NCBI GenBank assembly: GCA_031761405.1
Contig: JASEVX010000011.1
Coordinates: 64,314,767 to 64,378,766 of the forward strand
Length of the DNA: 64,000 nt
Reading direction: 5' to 3'
Source: Serripes groenlandicus
Lineage: Eukaryota; Mollusca; Bivalvia; Cardiida; Cardiidae
Part shown: positions 40,106 to 49,275 of the stretch, one piece after another
Layout of the letters: every line of letters starts with the position of its first letter
How positions within the stretch are numbered: position 1 is the stretch's first letter
Program-made: the position numbers and the translations under genes
The notes under the pieces: generated by a model
What the model saw: the letters and a program-made list of their open reading frames with translations, nothing else
What the model was told of the DNA's origin: nothing
Database searches by the model: none

Positions 40106-40287
40106 ATTATGAGAACATATGTTCCTCGCTTCCGGTTGTGACGTCAGGGGTAGGACTAAAATGTTTAATCTTTAAAACGCGATGGTCGAACAATGTTCGT
40201 AACGATATGCTGTGTATACATGCTTAGCCTCCGGCTTTACTACAATAATGCTTCTCATCCTGCACTAAAGCTTGGATGAGAGGTCAT
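40106..40287 (+). repeat. Right inverted terminal repeat of the DIRS element
   Basis: 40106-40223 is the shared 118-bp core. 40224-40287 is a right-specific 64-bp extension with AGCCTCCGGCTT and an inverted pair CTCATCC ... GGATGAG (near 40256-40280). Unequal outer extensions on otherwise matching ITRs are a DIRS hallmark. Confidence 0.88.
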
Positions 40288-40580
40288 TTTCCTTCAACTG
40301 TTCTTGAACCATTATTGAAGTAAATTCATGCACCTTTTAAGAACTCAACAAATTCTTCAACTGTTCTTAAACCAGAATTGAAAGAAATTCATGCACATTT
40401 TAAGAACTTGGACATTTTCTTGAATCAATCAACTTGTTCTTCAACTATTCATGAACTGTTCAAGAAAATACTTCAAGGACTGTTCATATCCATAAGTTCA
40501 TGAACACAACTAAAAAACTGATAAAGAGTGGTTCATGAACAATCCTTAAAAGGTATGAAAAATTCATGATTTCATGTATT
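40288..40580. repeat. TTCATGAA-rich repeat field, right of the DIRS insertion
   Basis: A ~65-bp loose tandem: TTCTTCAACTGTTCTTGAAC, AATTCATGCACCTTTTAAG, then TTCTTCAACTGTTCTTAAAC and AATTCATGCACATTTTAAG. It matches the left flank at 35312-35368. Confidence 0.6.
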
Positions 40581-40799
40581 TCATTTCGCAGGGGAAATTT
40601 TATTATCTACTGCAGCTTAAGTCTTACAAATCACAAAGGGGGGTTAATCGAGAACTTGTTCAGCAGTTGGCTATATCACTGTTGAATTTATGTTAAATTA
40701 TCAAAACTTACTGTTTGATAATTATATGGTATCTTTTTTTTTTAAGGTAATGATTGACTTTAATGTAGATTTTTTAAAATTTATATCAATCTATGCAAT

Positions 40800-41045
40800 T
40801 TAACCAAAGTTTTACACTTGCAGACGCATTATGATGCATCTGCAGCAAACAACTTTTGAAAGCATTGAGGCAAAAAGAGATATTGCTCATTAATGAGGGA
40901 TTTCTCCATTAATAAAAGCCACAATGTTATCAACTCTATTCAATAATTCAACTTTCATTTCTAGAGATTAAAAATTCACTTTTTAGCCTACTTGTTTTCA
41001 AAGTCTTCTGCTGCAGAAATTGTCCCATGTGGAAAAAAGGGTTTA
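40800..41045. mobile_element. TTAA MITE copy
   Basis: TTAACCAAAGTTTTACACTT to GTGGAAAAAAGGGTTTAA. Subterminal CTGCAGCAAACAAC and CTTCTGCTGCAGAAATTG are present. The centre is AGATATTGCTCATTAATGAG. Confidence 0.6.
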
Positions 41046-41273
41046 ACCCGATATTCCAATTAAATGAATTGCAATGTGAATTCTACAGCAATTCTTTCAT
41101 TGGTAATTTTGGGCGTGCAATATAACATTATTGGAGTAAAAAACAGTTAATTAAGACAACAGTCAGTAATTATCACACCATTATGACCTGTTAGCACGCT
41201 ATCTAGTCCGCAATTAGTGAGCATTAACTGATCTTTTTCTTTTTTTTAATTGTTTCCCATTTTAATGTATTCC

Positions 41274-41897
41274 CTAACCCTTTCCCACATGATGTACTAG
41301 ACAGTGACATTTTGATGCAATCTGCAGCAGACGGAATTTGAAAACATTGTGACAAAAGAAGAAATTGCTCATCCATGTTCCCAACTCTATTCACTTAATA
41401 AACAGGTTTTCCAGACATTTTGACGCATCTGCAGCAGCAGACGAAATTTGAAAACATTTGTGACAAATAAAGAAATTGCTCATCCATGTTCCCAACTCTA
41501 TTCACTTAATAAACAGGTTTTCCAGAGATTTTGACGCATCTGCAGCAGCAGACGAAATTTGAAAACATTGTGACAAATGAAGAAATTGCTCATCCATGTT
41601 CCCAACTCTATTCACTTAATAAACAGGTTTTCCAGACATTTTGACGCATCTGCAGCAGCAGACGAAATTTGAAAACATTGTGACAAATGAAGAAATTGCT
41701 CATCCATGTTCCCAACTCTATTCACTTAATAAACAGGTTTTCCAGACATTTTGACGCATCTGCAGCAGCAGACGAAATTTGAAAACATTGTGACAAATGA
41801 AGAAATTGCTCGTCAATGTGTCCAACTCTATTCACGCATACAATGTAGATTTTCCATATTTTTTCATCTGCTGCAGATTTGTTGTATGGCATTTTAA
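41274..41897. mobile_element. TTAA MITE with internal 110-bp tandem expansion
   Basis: Left end CTAACCCTTTCCCACATG, right end near TGGCATTTTAA. The interior is repeated every 110 bp: ATCCATGTTCCC at 41371, 41482, 41592 and 41702, with a variant at 41812. Each unit carries TTTTGACGCATCTGCAGCAG, CAGACGAAATTTGAAAACAT, GAAGAAATTGCTC and TTCACTTAATAAACAGG. Copies are nearly identical, so amplification was recent. Confidence 0.8.
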
Positions 41898-42121
41898 CCC
41901 TTTCCTTCATATAGACGCTTTCTGACCCCTCTGCAGCTGACGGCTTTTTGAAAACATAGTGAAAAAAGAAGAAATTGCTTAAAACGAGCAATTTCTCCTT
42001 TTGCCACAATGTTTTCCACTTTAAGTCATAGGGTATCCATTTAATTATAGAGATTTTCTATTTTTTGACAAAATATGTTCAGTCGTTTGATGCAGAATTG
42101 TCGTACAAGGGAAAGGGTTAA
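41894..42121. mobile_element. TTAA MITE copy, complete
   Basis: TTAACCCTTTCCTTCATATA to ACAAGGGAAAGGGTTAA. The hairpin GAAATTGCTTAAAACGAGC faces AATTTCTCCTTTTGCC. The right-hand CTGCTGCAG has become TTGATGCAG. Confidence 0.8.
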
Positions 42122-42327
42122 CCATTTCCCCCCACACAACAAATCTGCAGCAGACGACTTAAAGCTTTGAAATCACCTAGACAAAATATGGAAAATCTCT
42201 ATAAATTTACAAAATACATGTATAACTATTGAAAAGAGTTTTGAGCAATTTCGCCTTTGGTCACAATGTTTTCAAAAGTCACCTGCTGTGGAGTTGTCAG
42301 AAGGTATATGTATACGGAAAAGGGTTA
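42118..42327. repeat. TTAA MITE copy, abutting the previous one
   Basis: Shares TTAA at 42118-42121. ACCATTTCCCCCCACACAAC, CTGCAGCAGACGACTT, then GTCACCTGCTGTGGAGTTG and GGAAAAGGGTTAC. Confidence 0.65.
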
Positions 42328-42366
42328 CATCCCATTCAGTTATACAGACAACCAATCTTATAATTG

Positions 42367-42570
42367 TTAACCCTATCCCACATATAGGCACTAGCTTTCT
42401 GACGCCGCTGCAGCAGATTTGGCATTTGAAAACATAATTAATGCAAAAGGAGAAATTGCTCAAAACGAGCGAATTTTCCTTTTGCCATATTATGTTTTCT
42501 TACTTAATTCATTAATATAGAGAGTTTCCATATTCATGACTAAATGATTTCAAAATTGTCTGCTGCAGAT
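42367..42570. repeat. TTAA MITE copy, right end lost
   Basis: TTAACCCTATCCCACATATA, CGCTGCAGCAGATTTGG, central AAATTGCTCAAAACGAGCG, then ATTGTCTGCTGCAGATCTG with no GGGAAAGGG. Confidence 0.6.
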
Positions 42571-42885
42571 CTGTAAATATCATAACATTCCAAATATCAA
42601 AACCTTTATTATAACCCTTTCTCACATACAACAAGTATTCAACAGATGATTTAGAAAGCGTCTATGCAAAAAGACTAAAGGAATAGTTGAAAACAAAGCG
42701 AACACTATAACACTCATCTGATTTTATTGAAGTAAAAAAATGGGCATTTCTGAGTAGTTATTTAAGCAAGAGTTATGTGACTTGGTATAGACATGTGTAT
42801 TGCTCCTAGGAACAAGACAGTGTACCAATTAAGTTCCATTTGAAAATGTCACATTTTTTTAGTTATGAGGTACTAAAGCTAGTCA
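42571..42885. other. Mostly unannotated; short MITE debris
   Basis: ATAACCCTTTCTCACATACA near 42613 starts a fragment that fades out. No other signal. Confidence 0.35.
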
Positions 42886-43505
42886 CACCGAATTCGGACC
42901 CAACACGGAGCACCTGGGATTAACAAGGAACACCCCGGATCAAGAGATATCTTGATCTGGGATGATCCTGGGTGAAATAGAGTCAACAAACATCATCACC
43001 TCGGACACAAAACAGCACCACAAATGGATGAACACGGATTAACCACTGAGCAAACACGAATCTGACCCTGGTACCACCATGGCAGCACGACGGACTGTCC
43101 CAGAATGACCCGGACCATCCCGTATCAGCTACGGACTGTCCCGGACTGCCCCAGACTCAACATGAAAAGGCGGATCGCCCAGGATCAACACATTGTCACT
43201 ACGGATCCTTCCCTGAGCCAACACTATCGAGTAACACGGATCGTTCGGACTACCCTGGATTGAAAATTGAAAAAATCCTTCTGGACGGTCCCGGATGAAC
43301 ACAGCGATTTTAAACAGTTTAAAATTGCCGCGGGGTGGTGTCCTGGACCATGATGAACCATCCCAGACTATCCCGGATAAGCCCGGACCCAACGTGGAAC
43401 AAATTTCAGTCCGGGATGCTCCGGGAGGTCGGTGGGACTGGGGCTTAAGGTTCAAGTTTTGTGAGAATGCAGACGAAGCCAAGCTAGGGTATCACAATAG
43501 CTGAC
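42886..43505. repeat. GC-rich degenerate repeat block (CCCGGA/ACGGAT vocabulary)
   Basis: An island of markedly higher GC in AT-rich surroundings, built from irregular short motifs: CCCGGACTG, ACGGACTGTCCC, CACGGATTAACC, CCCGGATCAACAC, ATCCCGGAT, GATGCTCCGGG. Both orientations of the motif occur, allowing many small stem-loops. Open frames on both strands (43129-43482, 43295-43504) are short and repetitive. No gene called. Confidence 0.65.
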
Positions 43506-43641
43506 TTTATTCTTTTTCCACAATTTTTTCAAAGTTGTGCACTGCAGATTTATCAAAATATGTCTTCATGTTGGAAAGAATTAAAATGGAAACTACTTGA
43601 CTTCTGTATATAATGGCGCATGGGTACCCAGATATCATTCT

Positions 43642-43698
43642 TTAACACTTTCCCTCATATAGACGCCTTTAGAATTGTCGTATTAGGGAAAGGATTAA
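43642..43698. mobile_element. Minimal TTAA MITE derivative (57 bp)
   Basis: TTAACACTTTCCCTCATATA joined directly to AGAATTGTCGTATTAGGGAA and AGGATTAA. Only the terminal repeats survive, with TTAA at each end. Confidence 0.75.
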
Positions 43699-43915
43699 AC
43701 CTTTCCCACATAAGGACAATCTCTGATGCAGCAGACAACATTTAATAATAAATAAGGCGGCAAAAGGAGAAATTGCTCACTGATGAACAAATTTATCCTT
43801 TTTCAACTATATTCATTAAGTATATAATACCTTCATGTATAGATATCTTTTATACCTTTAGTAGATGTTTTTCCAGTCTTCTGCTGCATATTTGTTGTAT
43901 GCGTGATCAGGGTAA
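43695..43915. repeat. TTAA MITE copy abutting the minimal one
   Basis: TTAAACCTTTCCCACATAAG, GATGCAGCAGACAAC, GGCAAAAGGAGAAATTGCTC, then GTCTTCTGCTGCATATTTG and an eroded GATCAGGG end. Confidence 0.6.
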
Positions 43916-44111
43916 AAACGAAATGCCAGCCCTCATTAATATTCCGGAGGTATGAAAGTGCTGACAAAAGTAGCACATACATGATTGACAGATTGATTGT
44001 TATGGAGTGTCCAATCTGTGTTAACTAATTAGATGAGAGAAATGGGATTGCCCAGAAAACATGCAATTAGGAACTGAGAAACACACAATCCAATCTCTTT
44101 TTTAGTACAGT

Positions 44112-44333
44112 TTAACCCTTTTCCTTCATATGGACGCTTTCTGACGCCTCTGCAGCAGACAGCTTTTTGAAAACATAGTGACAAAAGAAGAAATTGCACA
44201 AGTTCTCCTTTCGCCACAATGTTTTCCACTTTTAGCCACTGGTTATCCATTCAATTATAGAGATTTTCTATTTTTTGACAAAATATGTTCAAAGTCGTCT
44301 GCTGCAGAATTGTTGTATGAGGGAAAGGGTTAA
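44112..44333. mobile_element. TTAA MITE, reference copy for the family
   Basis: Flanked by TTAA (44112-44115, 44330-44333). Terminal repeats are CCCTTTTCCTTCATAT and ATGAGGGAAAGGG. Inside lie CTGCAGCAGACAGC and its inverted partner GTCGTCTGCTGCAG, then a central hairpin pairing GAAAACATAGTGACAAAAGA and AAATTGC with AGTTCTCCTTTCGCCACAAT. The right half carries GGTTATCCATTCAATTATAG and AGATTTTCTATTTTTTGACA. No coding capacity. TTAA duplication plus CCC-initial ends point to a piggyBac-like source; Kolobok is the alternative. Several dozen copies or fragments are in this window, in both orientations and two subtypes (CTCATATAGACG and CACATACAACAA). Confidence 0.85.
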
Positions 44334-44556
44334 CCCTTTCCCACATGTAGAGGCAATTTGATGCATCCAAAGTAAATGAGCAGACTATTTTTGAAAGCAT
44401 TAGGACAAAAGGAGAAATTTTTCTTTTGACTCAATGTTTTCCATTTTTCCATTCATTGATTTTGTTTTCACATGTATATAGCTACTGTTTTTCCATATAT
44501 TTGCCTAGATATTTTCAAAGTCGTCTTAGTTATTGCAAATTTGTTTTATGTCGAGA
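44330..44556. repeat. TTAA MITE copy abutting the reference copy
   Basis: Shares TTAA with the preceding copy. CCCTTTCCCACATGTAGAGG, AGGACAAAAGGAGAAATTT, AAAGTCGTCTTAG and TTTATGTCGAGAACC (drifted end). Confidence 0.6.
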
Positions 44557-44590
44557 ACCAAGAAATCAGTCCATTTTCCCTGTAAGTAGT

Positions 44591-47500
44591 TTAACCCTTT
44601 ACCTCATAAGACGATTCTGCAGACAACTTTGAACGTATTTTGTCAAAACATAGAAAATCTCAATAATTGAATGGATAACCTATGACAACAAGAGTACCTA
44701 CCGCAAACGGTACATAATACACCCGTCAGGAACTTCTTTGTAAGTTTCCTCTTTGTTTTGTTATATTGTTTGTTTGTAAAAAGTTAATAAAGTCGTTCAG
44801 GAATAAGTTGTTAAAAAAGAATAATGGGAAACTATGAAAAATGCATAACTCATGCAGAAATTGACAAATATTCTAAGTCCAAAAAGGGGCATAACTCATT
44901 CAAAAATTGACGAAATCCGAGGCAATGTGAACTTGATCTGTGGCACATGATTACAAAGCCATATACACAATTTCAGGTCAATAGCTCAAAGTATGTAGGA
45001 AAAACCAATATTCTAAGTCCAACAAGAGCACCGCGTAAGGCACAGACGCTCGACTGATAGGGAGAAAAAAAACAACAAGAGTACCGCAAACGGTACATAA
45101 TACGCCCGTCAGGAACTTCTTTGTAACTCATGCAGAAATTGACAAATATTCTAAGTCCAAAAAGGGGCATAACTCATTCAAAAATTGATGAAATTTGAAC
45201 TTGATCTGTGACACTTGATTACAAAGCCATATACATAATTTCAGCTCAATACATCAAAGCATGTAGAAAAAAAGTGCAGAAAACAAAATTAATATTCTAA
45301 GTCCAAAAAGGGGCATAACTCATTCCAAAATTGACGAAATCCGAGGAAATGTGAACTTGATCTGTGACACATGATTTCAAAGCCATATACAAAATTTCAG
45401 GTCAATAGCTCAAAGTATGTAGGAAAAAAGTGCGGAAAACCAATATTCTAAGTCCAATAAGAGTACCGCAAATGGTACATAATACGCCCGTCAGAAACTT
45501 CTTTGTAACTCATGCAGAATTTGACAAATATTCTAAGTCCAAAAAGGGGCATAACTCATTCAAAAATTGACGAAATTCGGGGAAATGCGAACTTGATCTG
45601 TGACACTTGATTACAAAGCCATATACATAATTTCAGCTTAATACATCAAAGCATGTAGAAAAAAAGTGCGAAACAAAAATATTCTAAGTCCAAAAAGGGG
45701 CATAACTCATTCAAAAATTGACAAAATCCCAGAAAATATGTACTTGATCTGTGACACATCACTACAAAGCCTTATACAAAATTTCAGCTCAATAGCTCAA
45801 AGTATGTAAGAAAAAAGTGCGGAAAACCCGAACGGACGGACGGAGGGACGGACATGACCATACCATAATACGTACCGTTTTTAAGAAACGGTCGTATAAA
45901 AAGGGGCATAACTCATTCAAAAATCGACGAAATTTGAGGAAATGTGAACTTGATCTGTGACACTTGATTACAAAGCCATATACATAATTTCAGCTCAATA
46001 CATCAAAGCATGTAGAAAAAAAGTGCAGAAAACAAAATTAATATTCTAAGTCCAAAAAGGGGCATAACTCATTCCAAAATTGACGAAATCCGAGGAAATG
46101 TGAACTTGATCTGTGACACATGATTTCAAAGCCATATACAAAATTTCAGGTCAATAGCTCAAAGTATGTAGGAAAAAAGTGCGGAAAACCAATATTCTAA
46201 GTCCAATAAGAGTACCGCAAACGGTACATAATACGCCCGTCAGGAACTTCTTTGTAACTCATGCAGAATTTGACAAATATTCTAAGTCCAAAAAGGGGCA
46301 TAACTCATTCAAAAATTGACGAAATTCGGGGAAATGTGAACTTGATCTGTGACACTTGATTACAAAGCCATATACATAATTTCAGCTCAATACATCAAAG
46401 CATGTAGAAAAAAAGTGCGGAACAAAAATATTCTAAGTCCAAAAAGGGGCATAACTCATTAAAAAATTGACAAAATCCCAGAAAATATGTACTTGATCTG
46501 TGACACATCACTACAAAGCCTTATACAAAATTTCAGCTCAATAGCTCAAAGTATGTAAGAAAAAAGTGCGGAAAACCCGAACGGACGGACGGAGGGACGG
46601 ACATGACCATACCATAATACGTACCGTTTTTAAGAAACGGTCGTATAAAAAGGGGCATAACTCATTCAAAAATCGACGAAATTTAAGGAAATGTGAACTT
46701 GATCTGTGACACTTGATTACAAAGCCATATACATAATTTCAGCTCAATACATCAAAGCATGTAGAAAAAAAGTGCAGAAAACAAAATTAATATTCTAAGT
46801 CCAAAAAGGGGCATAACTCATTCCAAAATTGACGAAATCCGAGGAAATGTGAACTTGATCTGTGACACATGATTTCAAAGCCATATACAAAATTTCAGGT
46901 CAATAGCTCAAAGTATGTAGGAAAAAAGTGCGGAAAACCAATATTCTAAGTTCAATAAGAGTACCGCAAACGGTACATAATACGCCCGTCAGGAACTTCT
47001 TTGTAACTCATGCAGAATTTGACAAATATTCTAAGTCCAAAAAGGGGCATAACTCATTCAAAAATTGACGAAATTCGGGGAAATGTGAACTTGATCTGTG
47101 ACACTTGATTACAAATCCATATACATAATTTCAGCTCAATACATCAAAGCATGTAGAAAAAAAGTGCGGAACAAAAATATTCTAAGTCCAAAAAGGGGCA
47201 TAACTCATTCAAAAATTGACAAAATCCCAGAAAATATGTACTTGATCTGTGACACATCACTACAAAGCCTTATACAAAATTTCAGCTCAATAGCTCAAAG
47301 TATGTAAGAAAAAAGTGCGGAAAACCCGAACGGACGGACGGAGGGACGGACATGACCATACCATAATACGTACCGTTTTTAAGAAACGGTCGTATAAAAA
47401 GGGGCATAACTCATTCAAAAATCGACGAAATTTGAGGAAATGTGAACTTGATCTGTGACACTTGATTACAAAGCCATAAACATGATTTCAGCTCAATACA

Positions 47501-47712
47501 TCAAAGCATGTAGAAAAAAAGTGCGGAAAACAAATATTCTATGTCCAAAAAGTGGCATAACTCATTCAAAAATTGACGAAATCCCATTTTTACGAAACGG
47601 TCGTATAAAAAGGAGAAAACGTTTTGTGCAATTTCTTCTTTTGTCACTATGTTTTCAAAAAGCTGTCTGCTGCAGAGGCGTCGGAAAGCGTCTATATGAG
47701 GGAAAGGGTTAA
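44591..47712. mobile_element. TTAA MITE split by a 2.9-kb tandem element
   Basis: The left half is 44591-44696 (TTAACCCTTTACCTCATAAG ... ATAACCTATGACAA). The right half is about 47610-47712 (AGGAGAAAACGTTTTGTGC, GTCTGCTGCAGAGGCGTCGG, TATATGAGGGAAAGGGTTAA). Joined, they equal the copy at 33112-33338 less a few bases. Confidence 0.75.
44697..47609 (+). mobile_element. HINE-like element with 749-bp higher-order repeats
   Basis: Starts CAAGAGTACC and soon shows GTACCGCAAACGGTAC (hairpin) and CGCCCGTCAGGAACTTC. Basic ~145-150-bp units carry ATTCTAAGTCCAAAAAGGGG, CATAACTCATTCAAAAATTG, GAACTTGATCTGTGACAC and TACAAAGCCATATACA. Several basic units, the hairpin, a CGGACGGACGGAGGGACGG microsatellite and ACCGTTTTTAAGAAACGGTC form a composite repeated with an exact 749-bp offset (AACGG at 45831, 46580 and 47329). 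The copies are almost identical. Near 45022 there is also a CAAGAGCACCGCGTAAGGCA fragment of the family at 59127. Confidence 0.75.
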
Positions 47713-47816
47713 AGAATTGTATTTGTATCCAACATGACCCTCACTGCCTTTCATTCTTTTAAGTAGTATTATATGCTTGTACCGAAATTTTACCTTATAT
47801 AGTCATTTTGAGCACT
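47713..47816. other. No recognisable feature
   Basis: Short AT-rich spacer. Confidence 0.4.
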
Positions 47817-48032
47817 TTAACCCTTTCCCTCATATAGATGTTTTCTGATGCCTCTGCATTAGACAAATTTTTAAAAACATAGTGACAAAAGAAGAAATTG
47901 CTCAAAACAAGCAATTTCTCCTTTTGCCACAATGTTTTTCACTTTGAGTCATAGGTTATCCATTCAATTATAAAGATTTTCTATTTTTTGAGAAAATTAT
48001 GTTCAAAATTGTCATATGAGGGAAAGGGTTAA
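47817..48032. mobile_element. TTAA MITE copy
   Basis: TTAACCCTTTCCCTCATATA to TATGAGGGAAAGGGTTAA. The right CTGCTGCAG block is deleted (GTTCAAAATTGTCATATGAG), and the left has CTGCATTAGAC. Confidence 0.75.
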
Positions 48033-48149
48033 ACCTTTCTGCAGCAGCATTTCCTTTCCCACAATGTTTTCAATTCCATTCAATCTTACTGCATTCTTAA
48101 ATGAGTTAAGTCAAAATCTTATTATGTATTTATGATTGAGCAATCTTAA

Positions 48150-48372
48150 TTGACCCTTTACCTCATATAGACGCTTTCTGAAGCCTCTGCAGCAGACGGC
48201 TTTTTGAAAACATGGCGACAAATGAAAAAGTTGCTCAAAACAATTCAATTTCTCCGTTTGTCACCATGCTTTCAACTCTATTCAACTATTGTACTTTCAT
48301 TTAAAAGGGAGTTTCCAAAAAACATTTGTGTGTGTTTTCAATGTTGTCTGCTGCAAATGTGTTGTACGTGGG
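48150..48372. repeat. TTAA MITE copy, eroded ends
   Basis: TTGACCCTTTACCTCATATA, CTGCAGCAGACGGCTTTTTG, a mutated hairpin, then GTTGTCTGCTGCAAATG and GTACGTGGGATGGG. Confidence 0.55.
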
Positions 48373-48892
48373 ATGGGTAAGTTTGCAATTTTTGGTTTGG
48401 TTAGACATATATTATGACATAAATATTCTGGGAATTCATTTTTAAGGAAATTTGTGAACTATAGTATAGCCTTTTTGTAGATTATTCCATCTTGAGATTT
48501 CTTGGAATTAAGTTCCTGAAATAGACTCTTCACTCGGTATATCATAATTTTTGTCCAAGATAATTTGTACAGCTCTTTTTTGAAAGTTATCTATATTGTT
48601 TAAATGTTTGTCATACAGTAATTAACCCCAAATTGTACAACAGTAATCAATATGAGGCATCATGCATACATTAAAAAAAGAGTTTTCAGACATGTAAATT
48701 GAGGAAGCAGTTCAACTTGCATTATAATTAAAGAATTGCATTTTTTTTATTAATTTTTTATTTGAGTTCATGGTAAATTTGTATGCCAAGTATAGTCAGA
48801 AAAATCAATGCAGTGATTGTGAAGTGGAAGGTTACAGCTATTGTCAATTTAGACCTTAATGGAATAATGTCTGCATTACAGTGAGTTATGTA
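48373..48892. other. No recognisable feature
   Basis: AT-rich, no element ends or coding signal. Confidence 0.4.
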
Positions 48893-49129
48893 TTAATCCC
48901 TTTCCCTCATATAGCCGCTTTCTGACACCTCTGCAGCAGGCGGCTTTTTGAAAACATAGTGACAAAAGAAGAAATTGCTCAAAGCGAGCAATTTCTCCTT
49001 TTGACACATGATGATGTTTACAACTTTCAGTCATAGGTTATCCATTTAATTATAGAGATTTTCTATTTTTGACAAAATATATTCAAAGTCGTCTGCTGCA
49101 GAGAATTGTCGTATGAGGGAAAAGGTTAA
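48893..49129. mobile_element. TTAA MITE copy, complete
   Basis: TTAATCCCTTTCCCTCATAT to GTATGAGGGAAAAGGTTAA. Perfect central AAATTGCTCAAAGCGAGCAA followed by TTTCTCC. Confidence 0.8.
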
Positions 49130-49275
49130 GGGATGTATGTGTAACAAATGAAGACTCTCATCATGCAGTCTGATCTGAATATTCATCGCATGCTGATCAA
49201 ATACTCAACACTTCATGTTCTTAACCCTTTCCCACATACATCAAATCTGCATTAGTCGACTTCAGAAATATCATA

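Larger units (their letters stand above)
35369..40287 (+). mobile_element. Complete DIRS retrotransposon (4.9 kb)
   Basis: Inverted terminal repeats, three long open frames (Gag-like, RT/RNase H, tyrosine recombinase) and an internal complementary region are all present in DIRS order. The element sits between CAT trinucleotides (35369-35371 and 40285-40287) with no conventional target duplication, as expected of recombinase-mediated integration. Outside it, TTCATGGATGTTTTAAGAAC and TTTTCCTTCAACTGTTCTTG continue the same TTCATGAA-type field, so the insertion site is intact. Identical 118-bp ITR cores and uninterrupted frames indicate recent insertion and possibly activity. Base composition is close to its surroundings and unlike the GC-richer decayed DIRS-like elements at 19-30 kb, so it is a different lineage. 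Confidence 0.9.

Noticed and set aside
43129..43482. 117-codon ORF in the GC-rich block
   Set aside because: Made from the same short DNA words in both strands; GC-rich sequence has few stops by chance.
44697..47609. CRISPR-like array
   Set aside because: Units are contiguous ~150-bp degenerate repeats in a eukaryotic context, with no short palindromic repeats separated by unique spacers and no cas genes.
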